A stretch of DNA of 64,000 nucleotides from Fredinandcohnia onubensis (GCF_002734285.1 NZ_NSEA01000020.1:1-64000), one strand, 5' to 3'. Shown: positions 1 through 10,733, counted from the stretch's first letter. Translations and numbers: made by a program. The notes: generated by a model from the sequence alone, not told the origin.

Positions 1-22
1 TGAGAGTAGGACGTCGCTAGGC
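1..22 (+). rRNA. rrf: 5S ribosomal RNA, 3' end only
   Basis: The first bases (TGAGAGTAGGACGTCGC and following) match the conserved 3' end of Bacillus 5S rRNA, whose usual ending is TGAGAGTAGGACGCCGC. A rho-independent terminator follows directly. The rest of the gene and presumably the rRNA operon lie before the window. The exact 3' end is inferred. Confidence 0.8.
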
Positions 23-28
23 AACTGA

Positions 29-58
29 AAGATCAGCCGTTATGGTTGGTCTTTTTTT
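29..58 (+). terminator. Terminator of the upstream rRNA operon
   Basis: A 10-bp stem (AAGATCAGCC with GGTTGGTCTT, including G-T pairs), a 5-nt loop and a run of T residues immediately after the 5S end. Confidence 0.8.
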
Positions 59-184
59 GTGTTTGGAAAGAGTAATTTGAAAATCGTGGTGGGTTTTCTT
101 CTAATAGGTAGATAAAAGGAATGTAATTGTGAGTATGGTGATCGCTTTATGATGAAATTAGGAAAACTCGAAAAGCAATAAGTG

Positions 185-340
185 CCTAATCGGTATATTG
201 TCATATCGAAAAACGATAAAGGATATACCGTAAACAGCTTAATCGGTATATCGTCACATCGCAAAACGATAAATGCTATACCGCAAATAGCTTAAACAGT
301 ATATCGCCATATTGAGAAACAATAAATGCTATACCGTAAA
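185..340. repeat. Tandem palindromic repeat, three units of 53 bp
   Basis: Three consecutive imperfect copies begin near 191, 244 and 297. Each has outer inverted arms (CGGTATAT and ATATACCG or close variants) and an inner small palindrome (ATCG, four to five A-rich bases, CGAT), so each can fold into a cruciform or hairpin. The arm is followed by CGCAAATAGCTT or a variant. Otherwise 59-514 holds no convincing gene. The period and layout match the arrays at 34657-35150 and 39837-40045. Confidence 0.75.
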
Positions 341-514
341 TAACCCCACAAACCCCGCAACACCACAAAGCGTGTACCCCAACTAAAAAAATAAGCTGAA
401 CATAGGACAAATAACCGACCCATATATTAACCTAAAACTACCATTCCTGAAACCTCCCACCCCGTAAAACCGTATATACCGTTATACATAACAAATAACA
501 AAGGAGGACCTCCA

Positions 515-820
515 ATGCTTGCTGGATTCATTACCTGCTTTCTTGTTGGGCTTTTATGTATCTTTATGGGGTATTTGACATGGAAGAAGAAGATGCTTTC
601 TCTAATCGCTGGATATAATGAAGAAACGTTTAAAGGAGATAAGGAGAAGTTAGCAAAAGCAGTCGGTGTGTTTACAATTATTATCGGTCTTCTTACCATT
701 TTACTTCCATTTGGCTTAGAATACTTAAGTGAATGGGTAGGACTACTTTTCGGCGCAATTACTCTTGTTGGAACAATCGTCCTAATTATTTATGTAAATA
801 AACTAAATCACCCTATGTAA
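515..820 (+). CDS. DUF3784-type small membrane protein
   Basis: A 101-residue protein with three predicted hydrophobic segments (about residues 3-22, 48-68 and 72-95). The first is followed by a WKKK patch and a soluble stretch with a GYN motif, as in the DUF3784 family of small Bacillus membrane proteins. The family has no assigned function. A strong ribosome binding site (AAAGGAGG) precedes the ATG at 515. The gene stands alone, with a terminator right after it. The family call rests on the overall pattern and is fairly secure; the role is unknown. Confidence 0.75.
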   Translation: MLAGFITCFLVGLLCIFMGYLTWKKKMLSLIAGYNEETFKGDKEKLAKAVGVFTIIIGLLTILLPFGLEYLSEWVGLLFGAITLVGTIVLIIYVNKLNHPM

Positions 821-823
821 AAG

Positions 824-853
824 AATCCCCCACTGAACCGTGAGGGATTTTTC
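824..853. terminator. Terminator between convergent genes
   Basis: The stem AATCCC(C)CAC / GTGAGGGATT has a 6-nt loop, with T residues on the plus strand and A residues before the stem, so it can serve the DUF3784 gene and the convergent hsp20 gene. Confidence 0.75.
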
Positions 854-856
854 CAG

Positions 857-1291
857 TTATTTGTCTCCATCTACTACCTCGACTTTTTTACGGGAGTCAT
901 CGGGGATTTGTTTGTGAAGGTGGATGAGTAGGAGCCCTCTTTTATAGCTTGCTTTAATCCGATCTTCTTTTACCGTGTAGGGGAGTTGTATTTCTCGTTG
1001 GAAGCTACCTTGAAAAATACCTTCTTGAATGATATCAAAGCCTTTAAAGTTCAAATTGATTTTTCCTTGTACTTCGAGTGTTTGATGATTTACATAAATG
1101 TCGACATCCTCGACTTTTGTTAACCCTGGTAGGCTTAAGACAACCAGTAGCTCATTTTCACCTTGATAAAGATTTAGTTGAGAATGGGCGTTGTCGAAAA
1201 ATGGGGTAAATTCATTCCAAAATTCATCACCAAAAAAATGGTCCCATTGTTTTCGCCAATTATTCATATTTTTAAATTGGTCCATTTTCAT
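857..1291 (-). CDS. Hsp20/alpha-crystallin family small heat shock protein
   Basis: A protein of about 144 residues with an aromatic-rich N-terminal arm (QWDHFFGDEFWNEF) and an alpha-crystallin domain over roughly residues 45-135. It has the typical LPGL loop and the strand pattern LEVQGKI, ending in a charged tail. Family members act as ATP-independent holdases; some Bacillus relatives are spore coat proteins (CotM, CotP), which this sequence alone cannot exclude. An upstream in-frame TTG at 1312 overlaps the AGGAGGG ribosome binding site, so the ATG at 1291 is the better start, or the ATG at 1285. The gene is monocistronic and convergent with the DUF3784 gene. Confidence 0.8.
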   Translation of the reverse strand: MKMDQFKNMNNWRKQWDHFFGDEFWNEFTPFFDNAHSQLNLYQGENELLVVLSLPGLTKVEDVDIYVNHQTLEVQGKINLNFKGFDIIQEGIFQGSFQREIQLPYTVKEDRIKASYKRGLLLIHLHKQIPDDSRKKVEVVDGDK

Positions 1292-1478
1292 GGGCTGTTG
1301 TTCCCTCCTCAAAAATACATAATTCCACTAAAGTAGTATATGAGGATTCAAATAGGTATGTGCCTACGAAAAATTCATGAAAAAATATGTTTTGGGTAGT
1401 ATTCTTTAGGGAAAATGTTTAGTAAAATGAATACTTTGGTAAGCTAAGAGAAGGAAAGGTTCCTAAGGGGGAGTAAAT

Positions 1479-2021
1479 TTGTTATCGAATGCGTATGTAA
1501 TGGTTTTCATTATTTTAGTGATTAATATTGTGTATGTGTCCTTTTTTACGATTCGAATGATCTTGACGTTGAAGGGGCAGCGATATTTAGCTGCGTTAAT
1601 AAGTACGGTTGAGGTTGTTATTTATGTAGTAGGTCTTGGTTTGGTGTTAGATAATTTAAACCAGATTCAAAATTTAGTGGCATATGCAGTTGGTTACGGA
1701 ATCGGTGTCATTGTAGGGATGAAAATTGAAGAGAAGCTTGCGCTCGGATATATTACGGTAAATGTAATAACAAAGGAATATGAGATGGATTTGCCGAAAA
1801 AATTGCGCGATGAGGGATACGGTGTTACGACATGGCAAACCCAAGGTAGAGAGGGAGACCGATTGTCGATGACGATTTTAACTCCACGCAAATATGAGAT
1901 GAAATTATATAAAACCATTACTGATATGGATCCGAAGGCGTTTGTGATTACGTATGAACCAAAATCCATTCATGGCGGATTCTGGGTCAGGGCTGTTAGG
2001 AGAGGAAAGCTTGAAACATGA
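1479..2021 (+). CDS. yebE: YebE-like DUF2179/UPF0316 membrane protein
   Basis: A 180-residue protein with an N-terminal membrane part (three hydrophobic helices over about residues 5-85, containing the [15 protein letters not shown] stretch) and a C-terminal cytosolic DUF2179 domain (about 90-180). This matches the Bacillus UPF0316 protein YebE, whose function is not known. The start is TTG, supported by the AAGGGGGAG ribosome binding site 5-6 bases upstream; there is no suitable ATG. Its stop overlaps the start of the next gene by four bases (ATGA), so the two are translationally coupled. As in B. subtilis, the pair lies just upstream of the purine operon. Confidence 0.85.
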   Translation: MLSNAYVMVFIILVINIVYVSFFTIRMILTLKGQRYLAALISTVEVVIYVVGLGLVLDNLNQIQNLVAYAVGYGIGVIVGMKIEEKLALGYITVNVITKEYEMDLPKKLRDEGYGVTTWQTQGREGDRLSMTILTPRKYEMKLYKTITDMDPKAFVITYEPKSIHGGFWVRAVRRGKLET

Positions 2022-2215
2022 GTAAACCAAAAAAGCAAAAATTTGAAGTGAAAGAAAATGAAACGATTGATCAATGCCTCGACCGAATGAAGGCAGAAGG
2101 GTATTTTCCTGTTAGAAGAATGGAGGAACCTGTCTTTCAGGAGGTAACGCGTAATGGAGAGATTATCGTCGAACCTTGTGGGAGAAGGATTGTTTTTGAA
2201 GGGAAGTTGCAGTAA
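2018..2215 (+). CDS. yebG: NETI motif-containing small protein (YebG)
   Basis: A 65-residue protein with the diagnostic NETI motif ([20 protein letters not shown], residues 8-27) that names this family of small Firmicutes proteins. It has no signal or membrane segment and no known function. It overlaps the yebE stop codon by four bases, as in B. subtilis, and sits directly before the pur operon control region. Confidence 0.85.
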   Translation: MSKPKKQKFEVKENETIDQCLDRMKAEGYFPVRRMEEPVFQEVTRNGEIIVEPCGRRIVFEGKLQ

Positions 2216-2257
2216 AACACGAACATTAAAAATGAAATTTTTGTAAAACGTTCGATA
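2216..2257 (+). promoter_or_regulatory. PurR operator: two inverted PurBoxes
   Basis: CGAACATT at 2220-2227 and AACGTTCG at 2247-2254 (the inverse of CGAACGTT) form a convergent pair spaced as in Bacillus PurR operators. They lie immediately upstream of the -35 element, the known position for PurR repression of purE. PRPP is the known signal that releases PurR; this is family knowledge, not visible here. Confidence 0.8.
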
Positions 2258-2261
2258 TTAA

Positions 2262-2291
2262 TTGACAATTGAATAGCAATGTTGATAAGAT
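2262..2291 (+). promoter_or_regulatory. Promoter of the pur operon
   Basis: A perfect -35 TTGACA (2262-2267) is followed after 18 bp by TAAGAT (2286-2291), a fair -10. It sits just after the PurBoxes and before the riboswitch. Confidence 0.7.
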
Positions 2292-2307
2292 TAGGTTAGA
2301 AAAAATA

Positions 2308-2376
2308 CCTCATATAATCTTGGGAATATGGCCCATAAGTTTCTACCCGATAACCGTAAATTATTGGACTATGAGG
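2308..2376 (+). promoter_or_regulatory. Purine (guanine/hypoxanthine) riboswitch aptamer
   Basis: The aptamer has P1 arms CCTCAT (2308-2313) and ATGAGG (2371-2376), the ATATAATC and AAGTTTCTACC core segments, and the J3/1 segment GGACTATG. The specificity base in GACTAT is C rather than U, which indicates guanine or hypoxanthine rather than adenine. AGGGAAAG at the end of P1 is complementary to CTTTCCCT near 2427-2434, giving an antiterminator that competes with the terminator. Confidence 0.93.
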
Positions 2377-2408
2377 GAAAAGTATAATTTTACCTATTCT
2401 TGATATAG

Positions 2409-2469
2409 AATGCCCAGGTAGGATTGCTTTCCCTTTTTGGAAATCAGTCTTTTGCCTGGGCATTTTTTT
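2409..2469 (+). terminator. Riboswitch-controlled terminator in the pur leader
   Basis: A long hairpin with a 12-bp base (AATGCCCAGGTA with TGCCTGGGCATT) and an upper stem (GATTGCTTTCC with GGAAATCAGTC), followed by seven T residues. The upper stem overlaps the predicted antiterminator partner. Confidence 0.88.
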
Positions 2470-2490
2470 ATGACAATTTAGGAGGATCTT

Positions 2491-2979
2491 ATGAATCCAG
2501 TAGTTGGTGTAATTATGGGAAGTACTTCAGATTGGGAAACGATGAAAGAAGCATGCAATGTTTTAGAGGATATTGGAATTCCTTTTGAAAAAAAGGTAGT
2601 TTCTGCTCACCGTACTCCGGATCTTATGTTTGAATATGCTCAAAACGCAAAGGAGCGAGGCATTAAGGTCATCATTGCGGGAGCTGGTGGTGCTGCACAT
2701 CTACCAGGCATGGTTGCAGCAAAAACAACCCTACCTGTAATCGGGGTTCCGGTTCAATCGCGTGCATTAAATGGACTCGATTCTTTATTGTCAATTGTTC
2801 AAATGCCTGGTGGGGTACCAGTTGCAACGGTTGCAATTGGGAAAGCAGGCGCTACAAATGCTGGATTACTAGCAGCTTCGATTCTTGGGACATCTAATCC
2901 AGAGTGGGATCAGAAGCTTGTTGATATAAGAGAAAATAAAAAAATTCAAGTACTAGAAAGTAGTGATGAACTTGAATAA
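2491..2979 (+). CDS. purE: N5-carboxyaminoimidazole ribonucleotide mutase
   Basis: This enzyme converts N5-CAIR to CAIR in IMP synthesis. The 162-residue protein has the class I PurE signatures GSTSDW (10-15), SAHRTP (38-43) with the catalytic His40, and the glycine-rich [12 protein letters not shown] (63-74). The length is typical. The ATG follows GGAGG, and it is the first gene after the riboswitch terminator. Its 3' end overlaps purK. Confidence 0.97.
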   Translation: MNPVVGVIMGSTSDWETMKEACNVLEDIGIPFEKKVVSAHRTPDLMFEYAQNAKERGIKVIIAGAGGAAHLPGMVAAKTTLPVIGVPVQSRALNGLDSLLSIVQMPGGVPVATVAIGKAGATNAGLLAASILGTSNPEWDQKLVDIRENKKIQVLESSDELE

Positions 2980-4111
2980 GCAAATTTTACCGGGCCAAAC
3001 GATTGGAATTATTGGTGGGGGTCAGCTTGGACGAATGATGGCCATTTCGGCTAAGGAAATGGGATTTTTTGTGGCTGTTTTAGACCCAACGCCAAATTCA
3101 CCGTGTGGGCAGGTAGCTGATATTGAAATTACGGCCAATTATGATGACCTAGAGGCTATCAAGCAATTGGCAAGCGTTAGTGATGTAATTACGTATGAAT
3201 TTGAAAATATAGATTATGAGGCTCTTACATGGCTTGAAGAAAATGCAAATCTACCACAAGGAAGCCACCTATTAAAAATTACACAAGATCGTGGTACTGA
3301 AAAGAGTGCAATTCAGGAGATTGGCTTGAAAGTTGCGCCGTTTCAACTTGTGGAAAATCAAGAGCAATTAGCTGAGGCAGTTGAGGTAATTGGATTTCCT
3401 TCTGTGTTAAAAACTTGCCGTGGAGGCTATGACGGAAAAGGTCAATTTGTTTTAAAACAGAAGGAAGATATAGCATTAGCAGGAAAACTTCTAGCTTCTG
3501 GGCGTTGTATCTTGGAGGCATGGGTTCCATTTCAGAAAGAAGTTTCTGTCATTGTTACACGAAATATAGCAGGTGAGGTAAAAGCTTTTCCAGTATCGGA
3601 AAACATTCATGTTGAGAATATCCTACACCAATCAATTGTTCCGGCTAGAATTTCTGAAATAAGAGAAACTAAGGCAAGAGAAATGGCAATGAAGCTTGCT
3701 TCCGAATTTCAATTAGTAGGAACATTAGCGGTTGAAATGTTTGTGACGGAGGATGGTGAAATCTATATCAATGAACTGGCACCACGACCACATAACTCTG
3801 GACACTATTCAATTGATGCGTGCGAAACTTCACAATTCGAGCAGCATGTTCGCTCAGTCTGTAATTGGCCGCTTGGAGAAACGACTCTTTTACGTCCTGT
3901 TGTGATGACAAACATTCTTGGTGAGCATGTCCAGCCATTACTTGAAAAAGTATCTCTTTTATCAAGTGTGAAGGTTCATTTATATGGCAAAGCAGAAGCA
4001 AAAGTGAAGAGAAAGATGGGGCATGTTACCGTCTTAGGACAAACAGTGGAAGAGGCTTTAAAAAAGTCAGATTCCTTACAAATTTGGAATGATTCACATA
4101 TTCGCGTTTAA
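2966..4111 (+). CDS. purK: N5-carboxyaminoimidazole ribonucleotide synthetase
   Basis: This ATP-grasp enzyme carboxylates AIR with bicarbonate and ATP to give N5-CAIR, the PurE substrate. It shows the N-terminal [11 protein letters not shown] Rossmann-like motif, the ATP-grasp core ([15 protein letters not shown]) and the [12 protein letters not shown] active-site stretch. It is 381 residues from the ATG at 2966, close to the family length. A GTG directly before it (2963) is an alternative start. The start lies inside the end of purE, so translation is probably coupled. Confidence 0.95.
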   Translation: MNLNKQILPGQTIGIIGGGQLGRMMAISAKEMGFFVAVLDPTPNSPCGQVADIEITANYDDLEAIKQLASVSDVITYEFENIDYEALTWLEENANLPQGSHLLKITQDRGTEKSAIQEIGLKVAPFQLVENQEQLAEAVEVIGFPSVLKTCRGGYDGKGQFVLKQKEDIALAGKLLASGRCILEAWVPFQKEVSVIVTRNIAGEVKAFPVSENIHVENILHQSIVPARISEIRETKAREMAMKLASEFQLVGTLAVEMFVTEDGEIYINELAPRPHNSGHYSIDACETSQFEQHVRSVCNWPLGETTLLRPVVMTNILGEHVQPLLEKVSLLSSVKVHLYGKAEAKVKRKMGHVTVLGQTVEEALKKSDSLQIWNDSHIRV

Positions 4112-4123
4112 GGAGGATTTTAC

Positions 4124-5416
4124 ATGATTGAACGTTACACTCGTGAGGAAATGGGGGCTATTTGGACGGAGGAGAATCGTTTCCGTGCTTGGCTCGAAGT
4201 GGAAATTTTAGCTTGTGAGGCTTGGGCGGAGTTGGGTGATATCCCAAAAGAAGATGTTGCCCTTATCCGTAAAAATGCATCCTTTGATGTGAATCGAATT
4301 AAAGAAATTGAAGAAGAAACAAGACATGATGTTGTGGCCTTTACACGTGCCGTATCAGAAACACTAGGTGAAGAAAGAAAATGGGTTCATTATGGATTAA
4401 CGTCTACTGATGTTGTAGATACAGCCCTATCTTATCTGTTAAAACAGGCCAATGACATTTTACAAAAAGACATAGAACGCTTTATCAATATTTTAGCGGA
4501 AAAAGCGAAAGAACATAAACATACCGTTATGATGGGGCGTACACATGGCGTTCATGCTGAACCAACAACATTTGGCTTAAAGCTTGCTTTATGGCATGAG
4601 GAAATGAAACGTAATCTTGAACGCTTTAAGCATGCTGCGGAGGGTGTTCAGTTTGGGAAGATTTCAGGAGCGGTTGGAACTTATGCCAACATCGATCCGT
4701 TTGTTGAGCAGTATGTGTGCGAAAAGCTTGGCATTACAGCTGCACCGATTTCTACACAGACATTACAGCGTGACCGTCACGCAGCGTATATGTCCGCATT
4801 AGCCCTTATCGCAACTTCAATAGAAAAATTTGCGGTTGAAGTCCGTGGCTTGCAAAAGAGTGAAACAAGAGAAGTAGAAGAATTTTTTGCGAAAGGTCAA
4901 AAAGGTTCATCAGCCATGCCACACAAACGAAATCCAATTGGGTCTGAGAACATGACAGGATTGGCTCGTGTGATTCGTGGATATATGATGACATCCTATG
5001 AAAATGTGCCCCTTTGGCATGAACGTGATATTTCACATTCATCTGCAGAGCGCATTATTTTACCGGATGCTACGATTGCGTTGAATTATATGCTTAATCG
5101 CTTCGGAAATATTGTAAAGAACCTAACTGTGTTCCCAGAGAACATGAAACGCAACATGGACCGTACACTTGGATTGATTTACTCGCAACGTGTGCTACTA
5201 GCGCTGATTGACTCAGGTTTAACAAGAGAAGAGGCTTATGATACGGTACAGCCTAAGGCAATGGAAGCTTGGGAAAAACAAGTTCCGTTCCGCGGGTTAA
5301 TTGAGGCTGAAGAAAAAATCACGAGCCGTTTATCTCCAGCACAAATTGAGGATTGCTTTGATTATAATTACCACCTTAAGCATGTAGACATGATTTTTGA
5401 ACGCTTAGGTTTATAA
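4124..5416 (+). CDS. purB: Adenylosuccinate lyase
   Basis: It catalyses two beta-eliminations: SAICAR to AICAR and adenylosuccinate to AMP. The 430-residue protein carries the fumarase/aspartase superfamily signature [10 protein letters not shown] (262-271), with the flexible-loop catalytic serine, and the TSTDVVDT and [13 protein letters not shown] motifs, with catalytic His141. An AAGGAGG ribosome binding site precedes the ATG. Thirteen bases separate it from purK. Confidence 0.97.
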   Translation: MIERYTREEMGAIWTEENRFRAWLEVEILACEAWAELGDIPKEDVALIRKNASFDVNRIKEIEEETRHDVVAFTRAVSETLGEERKWVHYGLTSTDVVDTALSYLLKQANDILQKDIERFINILAEKAKEHKHTVMMGRTHGVHAEPTTFGLKLALWHEEMKRNLERFKHAAEGVQFGKISGAVGTYANIDPFVEQYVCEKLGITAAPISTQTLQRDRHAAYMSALALIATSIEKFAVEVRGLQKSETREVEEFFAKGQKGSSAMPHKRNPIGSENMTGLARVIRGYMMTSYENVPLWHERDISHSSAERIILPDATIALNYMLNRFGNIVKNLTVFPENMKRNMDRTLGLIYSQRVLLALIDSGLTREEAYDTVQPKAMEAWEKQVPFRGLIEAEEKITSRLSPAQIEDCFDYNYHLKHVDMIFERLGL

Positions 5417-5464
5417 ATAAAATATATAATGTCGCTTAATCTGAATCTTTTAGGGGGAGTCCAG

Positions 5465-6187
5465 ATGGACGTGAAAAAGCTTCGTTTACTGTATGAAGGA
5501 AAGGCTAAGAAACTCTATCAAACTGCTGAAGACTCCATCGTCTTAGTTGAATACAAGGATGATGCCACAGCGTTTAATGGGGAAAAAAAAGCACAGATCG
5601 TTGGCAAGGGTCGATTGAATAACGAGATTACAAGCCTCATTTTTTCAAAGCTCCATACTGCAGGAATCAAAACACATTTTATCGGCAAGCTTTCAGAAAA
5701 TGAACAACTCGTCAAGCATGTATCAATCATACCGTTGGAAGTTGTTGTACGAAATGTGGTTGCTGGCGGTTTTTCAAAGCGAGTTGGAATTGAAGAAGGA
5801 ACGGATTTAATAAAACCAATTGTTGAATTTTACTATAAAAATGATGACCTAGGTGATCCACTCGTGAACGAGGATCACATTGAAGTTCTTAGTCTTGCAA
5901 CAAAAAACCAAGTGCTAGAACTTAAAGAACAAGCACTAAAAATCAATGGTGTATTACGTTCTTTCTTTGCAGACCTTCAAATCAGATTAATAGATTTTAA
6001 ACTTGAATTTGGTGTTACGAAAGACGGAGAGGTTTTATTAGCTGATGAGATTTCACCTGATACCTGCCGCTTCTGGGATATTGAAACAAATGAAAAATTG
6101 GATAAAGACGTATTCCGCAGAGACCTCGGAAATGTAACAGACGCTTATACGGAAATTTTAAATCGACTAGGAGGACAAATTGCATGA
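5465..6187 (+). CDS. purC: SAICAR synthetase
   Basis: It condenses CAIR with aspartate using ATP to make SAICAR. The 240-residue protein has the [10 protein letters not shown] start, the [15 protein letters not shown] substrate loop and the [13 protein letters not shown] motif. The reading frame is open from 5429, but the ATG at 5465 is preceded by AGGGGGAG and gives the family length and usual N-terminus. Its stop overlaps purS. Confidence 0.97.
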   Translation: MDVKKLRLLYEGKAKKLYQTAEDSIVLVEYKDDATAFNGEKKAQIVGKGRLNNEITSLIFSKLHTAGIKTHFIGKLSENEQLVKHVSIIPLEVVVRNVVAGGFSKRVGIEEGTDLIKPIVEFYYKNDDLGDPLVNEDHIEVLSLATKNQVLELKEQALKINGVLRSFFADLQIRLIDFKLEFGVTKDGEVLLADEISPDTCRFWDIETNEKLDKDVFRRDLGNVTDAYTEILNRLGGQIA

Positions 6188-6441
6188 TGTACAAGGTAAA
6201 GGTTTATGTAACATTAAAAGAGAGTGTTTTAGATCCACAAGGAAGTGCTGTGAAAGGATCTTTGCACCAATTAAATTATAAAGAAGTAAATGATGTTCGT
6301 ATCGGAAAATATATGGAGTTAATGATTGATGAAACAGTAGCTGACCTTGATACAACGGTTAAGGAAATTTGTGAAAAGCTTTTAGCAAATACGGTAATTG
6401 AGGATTATCGTTATGAGGTTGAGGAGGTTGTCACACAGTGA
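6184..6441 (+). CDS. purS: Phosphoribosylformylglycinamidine synthase subunit PurS
   Basis: PurS is the small structural subunit that joins PurQ to PurL in the three-part FGAM synthase of Gram-positive bacteria. The 85-residue protein shows the family pattern of a [15 protein letters not shown] start and a VRIGKYMEL strand. Two adjacent ATG codons (6184 and 6187) follow AGGAGG; the first is better spaced. It overlaps purC by four bases and purQ by four. Confidence 0.95.
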   Translation: MMYKVKVYVTLKESVLDPQGSAVKGSLHQLNYKEVNDVRIGKYMELMIDETVADLDTTVKEICEKLLANTVIEDYRYEVEEVVTQ

Positions 6442-7127
6442 AATTTGCCGTAATCGTGTTTCCAGGCTCTAACTGCGATGTTGATATGTATCATGCTGTA
6501 AAAGATGCCCTTGGTGAAGAAGTCGAGTATGTATCGCATACTGCAACAAATCTTGAAGAGTTCGATGGTATTCTACTTCCTGGAGGCTTCTCTTATGGAG
6601 ATTACCTACGTACAGGTGCACTTGCTCGTTTTTCAAATGTCATGGACGAGGTTGTAAAAGCAGCTGAGGCTGGTAAACCAATCCTTGGTGTATGCAATGG
6701 CTTCCAAATCCTGTTAGAAGCAGGGCTTCTGCCAGGTGCGATGCGCCGTAATGAGAAACTAAAGTTCATGTGTCGTCCGGTTGAGCTAAGAGTTGAAAAC
6801 AGTACAACAATGTTTACATCTGAATATAAAGCGGGTGAAGTCATCACAGTTCCGATTGCCCACGGTGAAGGAAACTATTATTGTGATGAGCAAACACTAG
6901 CTAGATTACAAGAAAATAATCAGATCGCATTCACATATAACGGAACAAATCCGAATGGTAGTGTTGCAGATATCGCAGGTATTACAAATGAACGTGGAAA
7001 TGTTCTAGGAATGATGCCTCATCCGGAAAGAGCGGTTGAGGAGTTATTAGGTAGTGCAGATGGAATCAAATTATTTCAATCAATTGTGAAAAATTGGAGG
7101 TTGGCAGCACATGTCGTTACTTCTTGA
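6438..7127 (+). CDS. purQ: FGAM synthase glutaminase subunit PurQ
   Basis: A class I glutamine amidotransferase that supplies ammonia to PurL. The nucleophile Cys86 lies in GVCNGFQIL, and the His/Glu of the triad lie in [10 protein letters not shown] near the C-terminus. The 229-residue length matches the small-type PurQ that works with PurS. The start is GTG, after a GAGGAGG site within purS. Its end overlaps purL by 17 bases. Confidence 0.96.
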   Translation: MKFAVIVFPGSNCDVDMYHAVKDALGEEVEYVSHTATNLEEFDGILLPGGFSYGDYLRTGALARFSNVMDEVVKAAEAGKPILGVCNGFQILLEAGLLPGAMRRNEKLKFMCRPVELRVENSTTMFTSEYKAGEVITVPIAHGEGNYYCDEQTLARLQENNQIAFTYNGTNPNGSVADIAGITNERGNVLGMMPHPERAVEELLGSADGIKLFQSIVKNWRLAAHVVTS

Positions 7128-9339
7128 ACCAAGTCCGAACGAAATTAAAGAACAAAAAATATATAGTGAAATGGGTTTAAGTGATTCTGAGTTTGAATTA
7201 ATCGAAAAGATTATTGGTAGACTTCCAAATTATACAGAGACAGGTTTATTTTCAGTTATGTGGTCTGAGCATTGTAGCTATAAAAACTCAAAGCCTGTGT
7301 TACGAAAGTTTCCGACAACTGGTGAGCGCGTTCTTCAAGGACCAGGTGAAGGTGCTGGGATCGTTGATATCGGTGATAACCAAGCGGTTGTTTTTAAAAT
7401 TGAAAGTCATAACCATCCTTCTGCAATTGAGCCATATCAAGGGGCAGCAACGGGTGTTGGTGGAATAATTCGTGACGTTTTTTCAATGGGAGCAAGACCT
7501 ATCGCTCTATTAAACTCACTTCGTTTTGGAGAGCTAACTTCTCCAAGAGTGAAATACTTGTTTGAAGAAGTAGTCGCAGGAATCGCTGGCTACGGAAATT
7601 GTATTGGAATTCCTACGGTTGGTGGAGAGATTCAATTTGATTCCTCATATGAAGGGAATCCCCTTGTTAACGCTATGTGTGTTGGGCTAATTAACCACGA
7701 AGATATTCAAAAGGGTCAGGCAAAAGGTATCGGCAACACAGTGATGTATATTGGTGCGAAAACAGGCCGTGACGGTATCCACGGTGCAACCTTTTCATCT
7801 GAGGAACTCTCTGAGGAATCTGATGAAAAACGATCAGCTGTACAAGTTGGAGATCCTTTTATGGAGAAGCTATTGCTTGAAGCATGCCTAGAACTTGTAA
7901 AATGTGATGCATTAGTCGGAATTCAAGATATGGGTGCAGCTGGATTAACAAGCTCTTCCGCGGAAATGGCAAGTAAGGCTGGCTCAGGAATTGAAATGAA
8001 CCTTGATCTTGTTCCACAACGTGAAACAGGGATGACAGGGTATGAAATGATGCTCTCTGAATCACAAGAGCGTATGTTAATCGTTGTTGAAAAAGGAAGA
8101 GAGCAAGAAATCCAAGATATCGTGAATAAATATGACCTTGAAGCTGTAGCGATCGGTAAAGTTACAGATGATAAACAACTTCGATTAGTACACAAGGGTG
8201 AAGTTATCGCGGATGTTCCGGTTGATGCACTAGCAGAAGAGGCACCTATCTATCATAAGCCTTCAAGTGAGCCAGCTATGTATCGTGAATTTAAGGAAAT
8301 GAAGGTTGAAGCTCCTAAGCTTGAAGATGTAGGGCAAACTCTACTGGATTTACTTGCACAACCAACAATCGCAAGTAAAGAATGGGTTTATGATCAATAT
8401 GATTACATGGTCCGTACAAATACGGTTGTGGCTCCGGGGTCAGATGCAGCGGTTGTAAGAATTCGTGATACTCAGAAAGCACTTGCGATGACAACAGACT
8501 GTAATTCTAGATACCTTTATCTAGACCCTGAGGTTGGTGGGCAAATTGCTGTTAGTGAAGCAGCAAGAAATATTGTTTGCTCTGGTGGCGCACCGCTTGC
8601 GATTACTGATAACCTGAACTTTGGGAATCCAGAGAATCCAGAAATTTTTTGGCAAATTGAAAAAGCAGCAGATGGAATTAGTGAGGCATGCCGTGTGTTA
8701 AACACTCCAGTTATTGGAGGAAACGTGTCTCTTAACAATGAAACGAACGGTAAAGCTATTTATCCAACACCAGTTATCGGAATGGTTGGATTGATTGATG
8801 ATGTCGCTCATATTACGACTCAGGAGTTTAAAGAAGCAGGCGACCTCGTGTATGTAGTAGGAGAAGCGAAAGAAGAATTTGCAGGCAGCGAGCTACAAAA
8901 ATTAATTCATGGCGAGATTTTTGGTCCCGTTCCTGAACTAGATTTAGAGATTGAAAAAAGAAGACAAAAACAAGTTTTAACTGCCATTCGTGCAGGTGTT
9001 ATCGCTTCTGCACATGATGTGGCAGAGGGTGGCTTCGGAGTTGCATTAGCAGAGAGCACATTTGGAGCAAAAGGTTTAGGTGTAAAGGTGAAAATTCAAG
9101 GGGATGTAGTAACTGAGTTATTCAGTGAAACACAATCTCGTTTTATCGTAACTGTGAAGAAAGAAAACAAAGAAAAGTTTGAACAGCTTGTAAGAGCAAA
9201 TCTGGTCGGAGAAGTAACAGGCGCTGGATCATTTATTGTTGAGGATCAAACTGGAAAGGAAGTTATTAATCTTCCAGTCGATGATCTAAGACGCACATGG
9301 AAAGGAGCTATCCCATGCTTGCTGAACTCAAAGGCTTAA
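7111..9339 (+). CDS. purL: FGAM synthase large subunit PurL
   Basis: It makes FGAM from FGAR, ATP and the ammonia channelled from PurQ. The 742-residue small-type PurL has the [11 protein letters not shown] active-site motif near residues 50-60, the [11 protein letters not shown] motif and two AIRS-type halves; the second half includes [23 protein letters not shown] site precedes the ATG. The C-terminal 25 bases overlap the start of purF. Confidence 0.97.
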   Translation: MSLLLEPSPNEIKEQKIYSEMGLSDSEFELIEKIIGRLPNYTETGLFSVMWSEHCSYKNSKPVLRKFPTTGERVLQGPGEGAGIVDIGDNQAVVFKIESHNHPSAIEPYQGAATGVGGIIRDVFSMGARPIALLNSLRFGELTSPRVKYLFEEVVAGIAGYGNCIGIPTVGGEIQFDSSYEGNPLVNAMCVGLINHEDIQKGQAKGIGNTVMYIGAKTGRDGIHGATFSSEELSEESDEKRSAVQVGDPFMEKLLLEACLELVKCDALVGIQDMGAAGLTSSSAEMASKAGSGIEMNLDLVPQRETGMTGYEMMLSESQERMLIVVEKGREQEIQDIVNKYDLEAVAIGKVTDDKQLRLVHKGEVIADVPVDALAEEAPIYHKPSSEPAMYREFKEMKVEAPKLEDVGQTLLDLLAQPTIASKEWVYDQYDYMVRTNTVVAPGSDAAVVRIRDTQKALAMTTDCNSRYLYLDPEVGGQIAVSEAARNIVCSGGAPLAITDNLNFGNPENPEIFWQIEKAADGISEACRVLNTPVIGGNVSLNNETNGKAIYPTPVIGMVGLIDDVAHITTQEFKEAGDLVYVVGEAKEEFAGSELQKLIHGEIFGPVPELDLEIEKRRQKQVLTAIRAGVIASAHDVAEGGFGVALAESTFGAKGLGVKVKIQGDVVTELFSETQSRFIVTVKKENKEKFEQLVRANLVGEVTGAGSFIVEDQTGKEVINLPVDDLRRTWKGAIPCLLNSKA

Positions 9340-10733
9340 ATGAGGAATGTGGTGTATTCGGTATCTGGGGACATCCAGATGCAGCAAAACTAACTTACTA
9401 TGGATTACACAGCTTACAGCATCGTGGTCAAGAAGGTGCCGGTATTGTTGTCAGTAATGGCGAAAAGCTTCGAATTGTAAAAGGAGAAGGCCTTGTAAAT
9501 GAAGTATTTGGCAATGGCCAACTCGAACAACTAGAAGGAAATGCAGCGATTGGGCATGTTCGTTATGCAACAGCTGGGGGTGGGGGCATTCAAAATGTTC
9601 AGCCCCTCCTCTTTCATTCTCAAGTAGGTGGGCTAGCGATTGCGCATAACGGAAACCTTGTAAATGCAAATGACTTAAAGCATCAGTTGGAAAACCAAGG
9701 AAGCATCTTTCAAACTTCCTCTGATACAGAAGTTCTTGCACACTTAACTAGAAAAAGCGGCTATACAAAAATTAAAGACCGTGTCAAAAATGCCTTAACA
9801 ATGTTAAAAGGGGCTTATGCCTTTTTGATCATGACTGAAAAGAAAATGATTGTTGCTCTGGACCCAAATGGTCTTCGTCCGTTATCACTTGGCAAACTGG
9901 GTGATGCTTGGGTAGTAGCCTCTGAGACTTGTGCATTTGATATAATCGGGGCTAAATTCGAAAGAGATGTTGAGCCAGGTGAACTAATTGTGATCAATGA
10001 TGAAGGCATTCAATCAGAACGTTTTTCATTAATGGCAAATCGTGCAATGTGCAGCATGGAATATATTTATTTTTCACGTCCGGATAGTAATATTAACGGT
10101 GTGAATGTTCATACAGCAAGAAAAAATTTAGGTAAACAGCTTGCTCTTGAAGCACCAATTGATGCCGATATTGTAACAGGTGTACCGGATTCTAGTATTT
10201 CAGCAGCGATTGGTTACGCAGAAGAATCAGGAATTCCTTATGAGTTAGGTCTCATCAAAAACCGGTATGTCGGTAGAACGTTTATTAAGCCAACCCAATC
10301 ATTACGTGAACAAGGTGTAAAAATGAAACTTTCACCTGTTAATGGGGTTGTGGAAGGCAAGCGCGTTGTCATGGTGGATGACTCAATTGTTCGTGGAACA
10401 ACAAGCCGACGAATTGTAAAAATGCTTCGCGATGCAGGTGCTTTAGAAGTGCATGTATGCATTAGTTCACCGCCAATTAAGAATCCATGCTTTTACGGAA
10501 TTGATACCTCAACACATGAGGAATTGATTGCTTCTTCACATTCAATTGAAGAAATGCGTCAAATCATTGGGGCGGATACATTAACATTTTTAAGTCCTGA
10601 GGGGCTTGTAAAAGCAATTGGTAGACCGTTTGAAGGAGAAAATCGCGGTCAATGTATGGCTTGCTTTACAGGGAAATATCCAACGGAGATCTTCCCAGAT
10701 ACGGTATTGCCGCATGAAAAAGTATTCAGCTAA
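9315..10733 (+). CDS. purF: Amidophosphoribosyltransferase
   Basis: The committed step of purine synthesis: PRPP plus glutamine to phosphoribosylamine. The N-terminus [12 protein letters not shown] shows the 11-residue propeptide cut before Cys12, the Ntn glutaminase nucleophile, as in B. subtilis PurF. Cysteines in [16 protein letters not shown] and GQCMACFTG correspond to the [4Fe-4S] ligands of that oxygen-sensitive type. The PRPP loop is [13 protein letters not shown]. The frame is open from 9297, but AAAGGAG precedes the ATG at 9315, giving 472 residues. Confidence 0.97.
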   Translation: MLAELKGLNEECGVFGIWGHPDAAKLTYYGLHSLQHRGQEGAGIVVSNGEKLRIVKGEGLVNEVFGNGQLEQLEGNAAIGHVRYATAGGGGIQNVQPLLFHSQVGGLAIAHNGNLVNANDLKHQLENQGSIFQTSSDTEVLAHLTRKSGYTKIKDRVKNALTMLKGAYAFLIMTEKKMIVALDPNGLRPLSLGKLGDAWVVASETCAFDIIGAKFERDVEPGELIVINDEGIQSERFSLMANRAMCSMEYIYFSRPDSNINGVNVHTARKNLGKQLALEAPIDADIVTGVPDSSISAAIGYAEESGIPYELGLIKNRYVGRTFIKPTQSLREQGVKMKLSPVNGVVEGKRVVMVDDSIVRGTTSRRIVKMLRDAGALEVHVCISSPPIKNPCFYGIDTSTHEELIASSHSIEEMRQIIGADTLTFLSPEGLVKAIGRPFEGENRGQCMACFTGKYPTEIFPDTVLPHEKVFS

